Source of the DNA: Lysobacter sp. Root76
Lineage (GTDB): Bacteria; Pseudomonadota; Gammaproteobacteria; Xanthomonadales; Xanthomonadaceae
Length of the DNA: 64,000 bases
NCBI RefSeq assembly: GCF_001428685.1
Contig: NZ_LMIK01000001.1
Span: 40,549 to 104,548 of the forward strand
Direction: 5' to 3'
Both the position numbers and the translations under genes were made by a program. Positions 1 through 12,597 of the stretch are shown piece after piece (the first letter of the stretch is position 1; the number at the start of each line of letters is the position of its first letter). The notes under the pieces were generated by a model that saw only the letters and a program-made list of their open reading frames with translations, ran no database searches and had not been told where the DNA came from.

Positions 1-777
1 AACACCCCAGTACTCCTTCAGCGGAAGGTAACTTTGCAGTCGCGAGGCAGTTGACCGCGATAAGTCAGGTGCAATTTCTTCCGAGGGAACCAAGAACTCG
101 GAAGCAAATTCATCCGCCTCGTCCTCCATGGAGGGGCGCGGTATGTCGTGCATGATCAGATGCGCGAGCTCGTGCGCCAACGTGAATCGCCAGCGATCAC
201 CCGGCACGCTTCGGTCGATAAAAATGATCGGCGGAAGCTCAGCCAATTGAATGCACGTAGCATCCATCGGCACGCCATCAAAGTCACATTCGATTACAAG
301 TACACCTGCACCTTCCAGCAATTTCGTGAGGTTACGAATCGGCCCACTCGGGCAGCCCCATGCAGCCCTCAGTGCACGCGCACAAGCTGTTGGAGTTCCG
401 TAATCATCCAAGCTCAACTTGGGCAACGGCCGCGATTGTTGAACATCGATGTGATCGAGCATCCGTCGGACGTGAATCCGAAGGACATTGACGATCCCAG
501 ATACCTTACGTCGCTCGGAAGCTTTGAGCTGGCGCGTCCGCGTAAAAACGGAGCTACTGCCATAACTAAACCGCTGCTCGGGAAGAAAGAAGAAGTCCTT
601 GGGAAACCCAAGGACTTTCGAAATCTCTTCCATTTCGCTGACATCAAGGTCTGCGCCGGACCCTGCCTCGATCCTCGCAACTCGCGGCTGTTTCATTCCA
701 GCAGCAGAGGCTAGTTCCTCTTGAGTCAGGCCGCGATACTCACGCGCTAGAATCACCATTTCCGGATTGGGTTTCAT
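1..777 (-). CDS. XRE-family HTH / ImmA-IrrE metallopeptidase (3' end off window)
   Basis: The frame reads from an ATG at 777 leftward to the window edge without a stop (259 codons), so the C-terminus is missing. The N-terminus is an XRE helix-turn-helix (about residues 5-60, with LTQEELASAAGMKQPRVARIE). The zinc-protease signature HELAH lies at residues 202-206 in WRFTLAHELAHLIMH, as in ImmA/IrrE (COG2856). In known family members the peptidase cleaves a repressor, or the HTH part senses stress and controls a neighbouring gene; which applies here is unknown. The start lies inside the end of the preceding gene (38-bp overlap), so the two are probably translationally coupled. Confidence 0.9.
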   Translation of the reverse strand, partial: MKPNPEMVILAREYRGLTQEELASAAGMKQPRVARIEAGSGADLDVSEMEEISKVLGFPKDFFFLPEQRFSYGSSSVFTRTRQLKASERRKVSGIVNVLRIHVRRMLDHIDVQQSRPLPKLSLDDYGTPTACARALRAAWGCPSGPIRNLTKLLEGAGVLVIECDFDGVPMDATCIQLAELPPIIFIDRSVPGDRWRFTLAHELAHLIMHDIPRPSMEDEADEFASEFLVPSEEIAPDLSRSTASRLQSYLPLKEYWGV

Positions 778-1354
778 TGCCTTTTTCCCGCCGCTTAGTG
801 GTGATACTTGCACCACTCGGTTCATCTTGATTGTGATGGGCAGCGCCGAATAGGCTTACGACCTTCGTTTCGACAGCTTCTTCGTGCAACTCGGAAACCC
901 ACATGTTCGACTTCGGTCCAGACGGACAAATGAGTAACACGTTCTGGAGATTTCCAAGCACATCTTCTTCATAGCTCAGATCAAGGTTCACCGAGCGGGG
1001 AATCTCGTCGAGCTGTTGATGCGTTCGGAATTTCAGTACCTGCTGCGTCAGATGTCCCGCAGGCAATAGATCGCGGCCAACTTTCTTGAACCTGATTACG
1101 AACCCCACATCGAAAACGAGCATCCATAAGTGGGCACGCTCTTCGAAGCGGACTCCTTCAGCCATGGCAGCAAAGAGCTTTGCGTGACTAAAGAAGTGGT
1201 CGTGGATGATGGACGCCTTGCTGCGCGTCGTATGGATTTTTCGCTGTTCCGGGGTGTATTTCCCGTAGTCCGCTACTGCTTGGAAAACCATTTGCCTCAG
1301 TCCGGGAAGGTACGGCGCTAAGGCTTCATGTACGACATCCGGCTGGATTTCCAT
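740..1354 (-). CDS. Unknown 204-aa partner of the XRE/ImmA protein
   Basis: I do not recognise the family. The ATG at 1354 is chosen because an AGGA ribosome site sits about 7 bases upstream and a sigma-70 promoter lies just before it; an in-frame TTG at 1411 is itself part of the -35 box. The protein is soluble with no signal peptide or membrane segment. It has an Arg/Lys/His-rich central part (RFKKVGRDLLPAGH) and an acidic then polar tail (HEEAVETKVVSLFG). It overlaps the XRE/ImmA gene by 38 bp, implying joint expression and stoichiometry. The arrangement resembles two-gene regulator or toxin-antitoxin-like modules, but no toxin fold is evident. Confidence 0.75.
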   Translation of the reverse strand: MEIQPDVVHEALAPYLPGLRQMVFQAVADYGKYTPEQRKIHTTRSKASIIHDHFFSHAKLFAAMAEGVRFEERAHLWMLVFDVGFVIRFKKVGRDLLPAGHLTQQVLKFRTHQQLDEIPRSVNLDLSYEEDVLGNLQNVLLICPSGPKSNMWVSELHEEAVETKVVSLFGAAHHNQDEPSGASITTKRREKGNETQSGNGDSSA

Positions 1355-1383
1355 CGCGTCCTGACCACGGGGGATTAGGAGCC

Positions 1384-1411
1384 AGAATACACGCCCAACT
1401 TCCAGTGTCAA
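1384..1411 (-). promoter_or_regulatory. Sigma-70 promoter for the 204-aa/ImmA operon
   Basis: On the minus strand a perfect -35 box TTGACA (1411-1406) and a -10 box TATTCT (1389-1384) are separated by 16 bp. The promoter begins 22 bp past the recJ stop codon and ends 30 bp before the ATG at 1354, so the pair can be transcribed independently of the recJ operon. Confidence 0.75.
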
Positions 1412-1433
1412 TTATTTTATTCATTTCTTATTC

Positions 1434-3221
1434 TCACCAACCTCCCGACGGCTTAGGCGAGTTCGCGGTGGACGGTACAAGGACGGGGCCTTCTGGCGGC
1501 GGGGAAGACCGGCGGTAGACGATGTTGAGCTGGATCGCTTCCCCGCCCCGGTAGTCATCCGGCTCAAGCTTGAATGCCACGAGGATGTGCTTCGGGGGAG
1601 GCACCCCGTCCCAGCCATTGAATTGAATGGCGTTCAGCGGCTCCGCTCTCCCCTCCACTCGAAGCACTAGCTTCAGGTGCTTCTCGCCCAGAACTCGAAA
1701 GCTGAGCACCTCAGAGTTCACATGAAACGTCGGCTCCGGGAAGCCCTGCCCCCACGGCCCGCCGTCGCGCAGCGACTCGGCGCTGGCGCGGTCGAACTCG
1801 CCCGCGTCCAGTTCGCCGTCGCTGAGCACATCGGCCTGCAGCAGCTCGGGCGTGAGCATGGCGCCGGCGCAGCGTTCGAACGCGGCACGGAACGCCTCCA
1901 AGGCATCGCGGCGCAAGGACAGGCCGGCGGCCATGGCGTGACCGCCGAAGCGTTCGATCAGCTCGGGATGCCGCGCGGCCACATCGGCCAGCGCGTCGCG
2001 GATATGGAAGCCCGGGATCGAGCGCGCCGAACCGCGCAAGGCATCGCTGCCGGGTTCGGCCGGCGCGAACGCGATCACCGGCCGGTGCAGGCGCTCCTTC
2101 ATCTTCGAGGCGACCAGCCCGACCACGCCGGGATGCCAGTCCTCGTCGAACAGGCAAACGGCGAGCGGCGCATGCACCGAGTCCAGCGCGACCTTCGCGA
2201 AGGCGAGCGCGGCCTCGTCGGTCATCTGCTGCTGGACCGCACGGCGCTCGGCGTTGATCTCGTTGAGGCTGTGGGCGATCTCGCGCGCCTGGCCCGGGTC
2301 TTCGGTCAACAGGCATTCGATGCCCAGCGCCATGTCTTCGAGGCGGCCGGCGGCGTTCAGGCGCGGCGCCAGCGCGTAGCCGATGTCGCTGGCGGTGAGC
2401 CGGCGCTCGTCGCGCTGCGAGACTTCGATCAGCGCACGCAGTCCCGCCCCGCCCTGCCCGGCGCGCAGGCGGCGCAGGCCGGCCGCGACCAGGGCGCGGT
2501 TGTTGGCGTCCAGCGGCACCAGATCGGCGACGGTGCCGACCGCGACCAGGTCCAGCAAGACCTGCAGGTCGGGGCCGTTGCCCTCGCAGCGACCCTGCTG
2601 GCGCAACACGCGGCGCAGCGCCAGCAATACGTAGAACATCACCCCGACCCCGGCCAGGGCCTTGCTCGGGAATGCGTCGCCGGGCAGGTTGGGATCGACG
2701 ATGGCGTCCGCGGGCGGCAGCGTTTCGCCGGGCAGATGGTGGTCGGTGACCAGCACCTGCCAGCCGCGCGCCTTGGCCGCGGCGATGCCGGCATGGCAGG
2801 CGATGCCGTGATCGACGGTGACCAGCAGGTCCGGTTGCAGCGCTGCGAGTTCGGCCACCAGCGCCGGCGACAGGCCGTAGCCGTGGACCATGCGGTTGGG
2901 CACCGCATGCGAGACCCGGCGCGCGCCGAGCATGCGCAGGCCGCGCACGCCGACCGCGCAGGCGGTGGCGCCGTCGCAGTCGAAATCGCCGACCACGACG
3001 ATGTGGCGGTCGCCGGCGATGGCGTCGGCGAGCAGGGTCGTGGCCGCGTCCAGCCCGCTCAATCCGTCCGGCGGCAACAACTGCGCCAGGCGCGGCTGGG
3101 CCTGTTCGATCGCGATCGCGCCGCGCGCGGCGTACACGCGGCGCAGCAGCGGCGACACGCTGTCGGGCCAGGCGCCGGGGTCGGCGATGGCGCGCCGCAG
3201 CAGGCGGGCGGCTTCGTTCAT
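1434..3221 (-). CDS. recJ: Single-stranded-DNA-specific exonuclease RecJ
   Basis: RecJ degrades single-stranded DNA 5' to 3' in recombination and mismatch or base-excision repair. The 595-aa protein has the DHH-family motifs in order: DFDCDGATA at residues 79-87, VDHGIA from about 136, and the DHH motif TDHHLPGE from 159, followed by the DHHA1 region with GGHAMAAG. Length matches the family (about 570-600). The ATG at 3221 is chosen because the longer frame upstream lies inside the preceding rpfE gene. The gap from rpfE is 25 bp, so it is the last gene of the dapB-to-recJ cluster. In xanthomonads recJ is usually followed by prfB and lysS; here an XRE/ImmA pair follows. Confidence 0.96.
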   Translation of the reverse strand: MNEAARLLRRAIADPGAWPDSVSPLLRRVYAARGAIAIEQAQPRLAQLLPPDGLSGLDAATTLLADAIAGDRHIVVVGDFDCDGATACAVGVRGLRMLGARRVSHAVPNRMVHGYGLSPALVAELAALQPDLLVTVDHGIACHAGIAAAKARGWQVLVTDHHLPGETLPPADAIVDPNLPGDAFPSKALAGVGVMFYVLLALRRVLRQQGRCEGNGPDLQVLLDLVAVGTVADLVPLDANNRALVAAGLRRLRAGQGGAGLRALIEVSQRDERRLTASDIGYALAPRLNAAGRLEDMALGIECLLTEDPGQAREIAHSLNEINAERRAVQQQMTDEAALAFAKVALDSVHAPLAVCLFDEDWHPGVVGLVASKMKERLHRPVIAFAPAEPGSDALRGSARSIPGFHIRDALADVAARHPELIERFGGHAMAAGLSLRRDALEAFRAAFERCAGAMLTPELLQADVLSDGELDAGEFDRASAESLRDGGPWGQGFPEPTFHVNSEVLSFRVLGEKHLKLVLRVEGRAEPLNAIQFNGWDGVPPPKHILVAFKLEPDDYRGGEAIQLNIVYRRSSPPPEGPVLVPSTANSPKPSGGW

Positions 3222-3246
3222 GGGCGCGGCTTCGTGGTGCGCTGAA

Positions 3247-4197
3247 TCATGGCTGCAGCGAGCGCAGCGGGCGGCGCCAGAAACGCCAGCGCTGGCCGCG
3301 CGCGAGTTCGAAGGCTTCGCCGTCGGCGAAATCGAGCGCGATCCGGCCGATCCGGCCGGCGTCGAGTTCGGCCGCCAGCGGCGCCAGCCAATCGCGTTCC
3401 AGCGCCTGCAGGTCGCGCGCACGGCGCAGATCCACGGCGAGATCGCCCTCGCCCGCACTCCAGCGCGGCGGCAACGCGGCGGCATCGGCGCCGGCGAGCG
3501 CGCCCAACGCGGTCAGGGCCTCGTCGTCGCTGTAGATGCGCGCGTAAGTCGTACGCACGTGATCCGGCAGCACGCCCGCGCCCCAGAACCACAGCGAGTT
3601 CACCGGCGCCAGGCCGGCGGCGATGCGCGCGGCGTTGCGCGGATGGTTGTGCAGGGTCACCTGCGCCTCGCTCAGCAGCGAGCGCCAGCGCCGGCCCTCG
3701 GGGCTGCTGTCGGCGGCATCCGGCAGGTGCTCGAACAGGTCGGCGCCGAGCGCGGTTTCCGGCGTCGCGAACACCGGCAGCCGGGCGCCCTGCGGCAGGC
3801 GCAGGTACCAACGCGACGGCACCGGCGCGTCGATGGTGAAACCGGCGTCGCCGAACAAGGGCTTGAGGCTGCGCAGGAAATCCGCGGCCGCGGCCTCGTC
3901 CAAGGCCAAGGCCTGGCCATACGAAAGCAGGCGCGCGCCGTTGAGGTCGGGACGCACGTAGGCCGGATCGGCACGCAGCCAGGCCGCGTGAGCGGCATCG
4001 CGGGCGTCGCGCTGGCGCGTGGCCGCGGCCACCGGCCAGCCGCGCGGCAGCACGTCGAGCACGCGCGCGAGCGGGTCGCCGGTGCGCGCGATGCGGTCGG
4101 CGCGCGCGAGCCGGCGGCCGAGGTCTTCGGACAGGCGCTGCCCGCCGAAGCGTTCGCGCTCGGGCAGCAGCAGGGTGGCGGTCGTGGCGGCGGTCAT
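3247..4197 (-). CDS. rpfE: RpfE-like conserved protein (xanthomonad rpf cluster)
   Basis: This 316-aa protein lies between greA and recJ, as does rpfE in Xanthomonas. The family is often labelled phosphoglycerate-mutase-related, but catalytic function is unproven and I see no complete catalytic motif. Conserved-looking blocks include LHNHPRNAARIAAGLAPVNS and LWFWGAGVLP around residues 182-213. There is no signal peptide or membrane segment, so it is probably cytoplasmic. A GAGG ribosome site lies about 9 bases before the ATG at 4197. It starts 25 bp after greA. The other rpf genes of the Xanthomonas cluster (rpfA, B, C, F, G) are not in this window. Confidence 0.8.
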   Translation of the reverse strand: MTAATTATLLLPERERFGGQRLSEDLGRRLARADRIARTGDPLARVLDVLPRGWPVAAATRQRDARDAAHAAWLRADPAYVRPDLNGARLLSYGQALALDEAAAADFLRSLKPLFGDAGFTIDAPVPSRWYLRLPQGARLPVFATPETALGADLFEHLPDAADSSPEGRRWRSLLSEAQVTLHNHPRNAARIAAGLAPVNSLWFWGAGVLPDHVRTTYARIYSDDEALTALGALAGADAAALPPRWSAGEGDLAVDLRRARDLQALERDWLAPLAAELDAGRIGRIALDFADGEAFELARGQRWRFWRRPLRSLQP

Positions 4198-4222
4198 GCG
4201 CGGCCTCGCGGTCGCTGCCTGC

Positions 4223-4699
4223 TCAGCCGGCGTAGCTGACGCCGACGATTTCGTACTCGTGGGTGCCGCCCGGCGCTTCGATGACGACGCTGTCGCCCTC
4301 GTGCTTGCCGATCAGGGCACGCGCGACCGGCGAGGAAATCGCGATCAGGCCCTGTTTGATGTCGGCTTCGAGGTCGCCGACGATCTGGTAGGTGCGTTCC
4401 TCTTCGGTGTCGACATTGGCCAACTCGACGGTGGCGCCGAACACGATCTTGGAACCGGCGTTGAGCGTGGACACGTCGATCAGCTGGGCGTGCGAGAGCT
4501 CGGATTCGAGCTGCTTGATGCGGCCCTCGATGAAGCTCTGCTGCTCGCGCGCGGCGTGGTACTCGGCGTTTTCCTTGAGGTCGCCGTGCGCGCGCGCTTC
4601 GGCGATCGCGTTGATCACGGCCGGTCGCTTGACCGACTTCAGCTCTTCCAGTTCCGCACGCAGGCGCTGCGCGCCCTTCACCGTGATCGGTGCTCTCAT
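4223..4699 (-). CDS. greA: Transcription elongation factor GreA
   Basis: GreA rescues backtracked RNA polymerase by stimulating transcript cleavage. The 158-aa protein has exactly the usual length. It shows the N-terminal coiled coil with the acidic tip ([16 protein letters not shown], about residues 35-50) and the C-terminal FKBP-like domain ([16 protein letters not shown]). It lies 232 bp downstream of carB, separated from it by a cluster of short inverted repeats, and is followed closely by rpfE and recJ. Confidence 0.98.
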   Translation of the reverse strand: MRAPITVKGAQRLRAELEELKSVKRPAVINAIAEARAHGDLKENAEYHAAREQQSFIEGRIKQLESELSHAQLIDVSTLNAGSKIVFGATVELANVDTEEERTYQIVGDLEADIKQGLIAISSPVARALIGKHEGDSVVIEAPGGTHEYEIVGVSYAG

Positions 4700-4839
4700 T
4701 TCGTCGTTCCTCGTGCCGGCCGACGGCCGGCCGCATCCGTTTGCAAAGTTCGATTGTGCCGCGAACGCGGCCGCTTGGCACCCCGAAGGGCGCCGTCGGG
4801 AAAATCGGGCGAAAACCCGCTCTGGCGCGGCGGGCGACC

Positions 4840-4924
4840 GGGACGCGGTTCCGCGTCCCGTGCCGACCTGGAGACGCGGTTCCGCGTCCCGTACCAGCCC
4901 GGAGACGCGGAGTTCCGCGTCCCC
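4840..4924. repeat. Three tandem short palindromes between carB and greA
   Basis: Three copies of a palindrome with arms GACGCGG and CCGCGTC lie at 4840-4859, 4871-4890 and 4901-4924. The first has perfect 9-bp arms with a TT centre; the third has two extra bases in the loop. They end 8 bp from the carB stop codon. They could stabilise the carB mRNA 3' end, attenuate transcription into greA, or act as a terminator, but no U-run follows. Confidence 0.8.
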
Positions 4925-4931
4925 TGCAGGC

Positions 4932-8180
<3,249 letters not shown>

Positions 8181-8184
8181 TGTG

Positions 8185-8835
8185 TCACTCGAGGATCGTG
8201 GAGGGCGGTACGTCGCAGGTATTCATCGCACCCAGCATCAGCTTCAGCACCAGGCGGGTGCCGACGTCCTTGCCGGAGTCGCTGTTTTCCTGCGACGACT
8301 TTGCAGGATCGAACGCTTCGCCGATGCCGACCAGCTCGCGCAGCGGCGCGTGCTTGGGTTCGGTGATGAACTCGACGAACGAGAGCATCTGATCGGCTTT
8401 CATCTTCTTCATCACTTCGGTCGGTTCGACCTTCTTGCCGCCCTGGGCTTCGCTGACGCCGGCGTTGATGAAATCGGCGAACACGCCGGCGGCACCGCCG
8501 TCGAGCAGGGCCAGGTCGGCGCCGACCCGGTCCGGGTTGGCGCGGGCGTAGTCCAGCGCCTCGGCGCGCTTGGAGCGGCGGTAGCCGGTGGACGAAAGCT
8601 CGTTGCGCAGGCAGCCCAGCTGGGTCGGGCTGACCTTGTCGGCCTTGCCCTGCAGCGGCCACTGGGCGTCGGCCTTGGCCGCATCGTCGAGGATCTTGCC
8701 GAACGGCAGCATCTGCATCATCACGTCGGTCAGCCGGTCGGCCTGGACATCGGCGCTCTGCGCGGACGCGGCGAACGGCAGCAACGCGAACAGCGCGGCG
8801 GCGACAGCGGTATTGCAGCGGGCTTGCAGGGTCAT
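8185..8835 (-). CDS. Predicted periplasmic protein, paralogue of the 9.3-9.9 kb gene
   Basis: The 216-aa protein starts at the ATG at 8835, which follows a GGAGACAAGGA ribosome site. An in-frame ATG 48 bases upstream would place residues before the signal peptide. The N-terminus is a signal peptide ([16 protein letters not shown]) with cleavage near residue 26. The mature part is helical with no catalytic motif I recognise. A segment reading [16 protein letters not shown] resembles [16 protein letters not shown] in the second secreted protein of the cluster, and [12 protein letters not shown] resembles [15 protein letters not shown]2059-like proteins have a similar layout, but I cannot assign the family. 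It lies 4 bp before carB. Confidence 0.8.
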   Translation of the reverse strand: MTLQARCNTAVAAALFALLPFAASAQSADVQADRLTDVMMQMLPFGKILDDAAKADAQWPLQGKADKVSPTQLGCLRNELSSTGYRRSKRAEALDYARANPDRVGADLALLDGGAAGVFADFINAGVSEAQGGKKVEPTEVMKKMKADQMLSFVEFITEPKHAPLRELVGIGEAFDPAKSSQENSDSGKDVGTRLVLKLMLGAMNTCDVPPSTILE

Positions 8836-8884
8836 TCCTTGTCTCCGTTGAGTTCGCGTCGCGTGGTTACGGGTAAGTGGCATA

Positions 8885-9328
8885 TCAGTACCACCGGTCC
8901 TGCCAGGCCGCCGGCGGCAGCCAGGTGATCTGGCCGTCGGTCTGGGCGTCGATCGCGCCTCGGCGCACGGCGTCCAGCACGGCGTCGTTCATCGCATCCC
9001 AGTCGCTCGCACCGGCACCGATGCGGGCACCGATGCGGTTGTTGTGCGCATCCATGGCGCGGCTGCGATTGCCGTGGCCGTCGCGCTCCATCGCCCAGGT
9101 GACCCAGTCGACCAGCCGCGGCGACACGGTGTAGGCGACCACCGCGCTGGCCAGCGAGTGCCGGTAAGCGTCGGCCGGACCGTTGCGGCCGCCCGGCAGA
9201 TCGACGGCGAAGAAATGCGAGTACACCGCGATCAGCACGAAACCCGGATAGGCCGCGGCCAGCGCGCCGGCGATCAGCCAACGGCGCCAGCGGCGCCTCG
9301 GCTTGCTCGGTGCGGAGGCTGCGTTCAC
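8885..9328 (-). CDS. Membrane-anchored DUF6973-like protein
   Basis: The 147-aa protein begins at a GTG (9328), one base after the previous stop codon. An Arg-rich N-terminus precedes one membrane helix (about residues 17-38, LIAGALAAAYPGFVLIAVYSHF), after which the chain is probably periplasmic. Conserved-looking motifs are DAYRHSLASA (about 53-62) and MDAHNNRIGARIG (about 91-103). The RHS...MDxHNN pattern resembles proteins of the DUF6973 type, whose function is unknown. It is tightly packed between the two secreted paralogues and is probably co-transcribed with carA and carB. Confidence 0.75.
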   Translation of the reverse strand: MNAASAPSKPRRRWRRWLIAGALAAAYPGFVLIAVYSHFFAVDLPGGRNGPADAYRHSLASAVVAYTVSPRLVDWVTWAMERDGHGNRSRAMDAHNNRIGARIGAGASDWDAMNDAVLDAVRRGAIDAQTDGQITWLPPAAWQDRWY

Positions 9329-9329
9329 A

Positions 9330-9904
9330 TCAGGCCTTGGGCATCTCGACGCCGCAACGCTGGCTCACGCGCTGGCCGAGTTCTTCGAGCTGGGCGGGAC
9401 TGACGTCGGCATCCGGGAAGTCGCGCTCCAGCACCTTGCCGGCCGGGCTCTGCATGAACTCGACGACCTGCAGCATCTCATCGGCTTCCATGTCCTTGAA
9501 GAACTGGACCGGCTCGGCCATGGGCGTGCCGTCGACGGCGTTGTCGATATTGGCCTTGACCTGCTCGCGCATGCCGGCGACGAACTTGGCGCCGCCCTTG
9601 GTCTGGCCGAAACTCTTCCAGGCCGCGATGGTCTCGCCGTCGCCGAACAGGCTGCGGAACGAATCGAGCATGCTGGTCTTGAATCTGGGCAGCAGCTCGC
9701 CCTTGATGCAGCCGCGCTCCTGCTCGCTGAGGCGTTCGAATGCTTCGCTCTTGTCGATCTTGCCGGCGATCACGCGCTCGATGGCGACGTCGAAACCCAG
9801 CAGTTGCTGGATCTGCGCGACCTCAGCGTCGGTCGGCAGCGCGGCGGCGGCCGGACCCGACAAAGCCAGGCCCGCGACCAGAGCGGCGGCGAACGCGAAC
9901 GGCT

Positions 9905-9908
<4 letters not shown>
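9330..9908 (-). CDS. Predicted periplasmic protein downstream of carA
   Basis: The 192-aa protein has a clear signal peptide ([22 protein letters not shown], cleavage near residue 22). Its ATG overlaps the carA stop codon (ATGA), so translation is coupled to carA. The mature protein is helical with no recognised catalytic motif; Cys in RGCIKGEL and SQRCGVE could form a disulfide. It is a diverged paralogue of the secreted protein at 8185-8835. A periplasmic product coupled to a cytoplasmic pyrimidine/arginine enzyme has no obvious functional link. Confidence 0.8.
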
Positions 9909-11032
<1,124 letters not shown>

Positions 11033-11365
11033 GGGGGTCGCCTTGGCTGCCGGGGATACTGACCCCGTCCAGCGCGCACCGGTAAAACCGGCTTGCAGCA
11101 AAACACGGACGCGGTGCGGGACCGGTCCGGCGGGCGGGGTTCAGGCGAGCGAGAATTCTAGCGGCGATGGCGTCCGAGTGCCAGCGCTGCGTCCACGCAG
11201 AAACAGGCCGGACCAGGCGGTTCGCGCGCGCGCGATGCCGGCCGCGCGCTTGATCGCGGGCGCGCAAAGCCCGATTCGGCGAGCTCGGACGCTCTTATGC
11301 GGCCCTTGCGCCCGCCCGCGGCGAGGTGAACGCGGGCTGGACCGGTGCCGCCGCGCGTGCGCCGG
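11033..11365. other. Gene-free interval between dapB and carA
   Basis: 333 bp without a credible gene. The only promoter-like element I see is TAGAAT on the minus strand (11160-11155), about 120 bp before the carA GTG, without a convincing -35 partner. It may hold carA leader regulation, but no recognisable operator or riboswitch is visible. Confidence 0.5.
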
Positions 11366-12091
11366 CTACAGGTTGGGGAACATCAACTCCGCCAGGCCGT
11401 AGCGGCCCGGGGCCTGACGGACCACCCGCAGCGCTGCCTCCAGCGCCCCGCGCGCGAAGATGTCGCGGTTGCTCGCGCGATGGATCAGCTCCAGGCGCTC
11501 GCCGGCGCTGGCGAACTGGACCGTGTGCTCGCCGACGATGTCGCCGGCGCGCAGGCTGGCGTAATGCGGGTCGCGGCCGCTGCCGATCTCCACCGCCCGG
11601 CCCAGATGCAGGGCGGTGCCCGAGGGTGCGTCCAGCTTGCGGGTGTGGTGGGCCTCGACGATGTCGCAGTCCCAGGCCGGCAGCGCGGCCGCGGCGCGCC
11701 GCACCAGCTCGGTCAGCACTGCCACGCCCAGGCTGTAATTGGCCGCCCAGACCACGGCGATGCGCGCCGAGGCGGCCTCGATGGCGCGGTTCTGCTCCGA
11801 CGACAGCCCGGTGGTGCCCGAAACCAGGGCCCGGCCGCGCTCGGCGCACAGCGCCAGCACCGGGTCGAAACCCTCGGGCAGGCTGAAATCGATGGCGACG
11901 TCGAACTCGGGCACGCCGCCTAGTTCGCTGGCGGCGAACTGCGGCACACCGTCGACCACGCGCTGGGCCGGCGACTTGCGCGAGGCCGCGGCGACCACAT
12001 TCAGATCGTCGCGCTCGGCGGCCAGGCGCAACAAGGCCTGGCCCATGCGGCCGGAGGCGCCGTGTATCAGGATTCGGGTGGTTTCGCTCAT
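11366..12091 (-). CDS. dapB: 4-hydroxy-tetrahydrodipicolinate reductase
   Basis: DapB reduces hydroxy-tetrahydrodipicolinate with NAD(P)H in the lysine and diaminopimelate pathway. The 241-aa protein has the nucleotide-binding motif GASGRMG (residues 11-17) and the catalytic signature EAHHTRKLDAPSGTA (146-160), with His148/His149, Lys152 and the DAPSG substrate loop. Length is slightly below E. coli DapB (273) but usual for xanthomonads. It precedes carA by 333 bp on the same strand; dapB-carAB linkage is common in Gammaproteobacteria. Confidence 0.97.
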   Translation of the reverse strand: MSETTRILIHGASGRMGQALLRLAAERDDLNVVAAASRKSPAQRVVDGVPQFAASELGGVPEFDVAIDFSLPEGFDPVLALCAERGRALVSGTTGLSSEQNRAIEAASARIAVVWAANYSLGVAVLTELVRRAAAALPAWDCDIVEAHHTRKLDAPSGTALHLGRAVEIGSGRDPHYASLRAGDIVGEHTVQFASAGERLELIHRASNRDIFARGALEAALRVVRQAPGRYGLAELMFPNL

Positions 12092-12153
12092 GCACGCAGG
12101 CTAACGGCTGGGCCGGAGTTTCCACAAGCGAGCGTGCGCGGCCGGATCGCCGT

Positions 12154-12486
12154 TCATGCGTCGGCGATTTCCGCCGCGCCCCAGCCCTGCGCCTCGCCGA
12201 AGCGATGCAGGACCTGCAGCCATGTCGCGGCGGCGGCCGCATCCGACAGTTCGACGTGGATACGGGTCTGCGGCCCTTGCGGGTCCCAGTCGCTGCCGCG
12301 CACCCGGCAGACCGCGCCGTCGCGGCGGCCTTCCCAGTAGCGGTCGAAGGCCTGGCCGGGACCGGTCTTCTCGATCAGGCGGTAGCGGGCGATGCCCAGG
12401 ACGGCGAACACCCGTCTGGCCGCCGCCTGCAGACTGCAGGCATGGCGGCCCGGCGCGAAGGCCAGTTCATGGGTACGCGGCGGCAT
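12154..12486 (-). CDS. Hypothetical 110-aa protein
   Basis: I do not recognise it. The frame fits between dapB and the transglutaminase-like gene on the same strand, and its codon use resembles the neighbours. The sequence has no signal peptide or membrane helix and contains Trp/Tyr/Arg-rich segments (RLIEKTGPGQAFDRYWEGRRDGAVCRVRG and an alpha-beta C-terminal half with HVELSDAAAAATWLQVLHRFGE). It could be a small single-domain protein of alpha+beta type. Confidence 0.55.
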   Translation of the reverse strand: MPPRTHELAFAPGRHACSLQAAARRVFAVLGIARYRLIEKTGPGQAFDRYWEGRRDGAVCRVRGSDWDPQGPQTRIHVELSDAAAAATWLQVLHRFGEAQGWGAAEIADA

Positions 12487-12597
12487 GCGCTCTGCCTGCG
12501 GCGGTGGCGGGACGGCCCGAGCGCCGCGGCGGCGCCCACCAGTGGGAGCGGCGCTCGGCCTTGAGACCCATCGGCACCGGCTGCATGCCCTGCCCGC

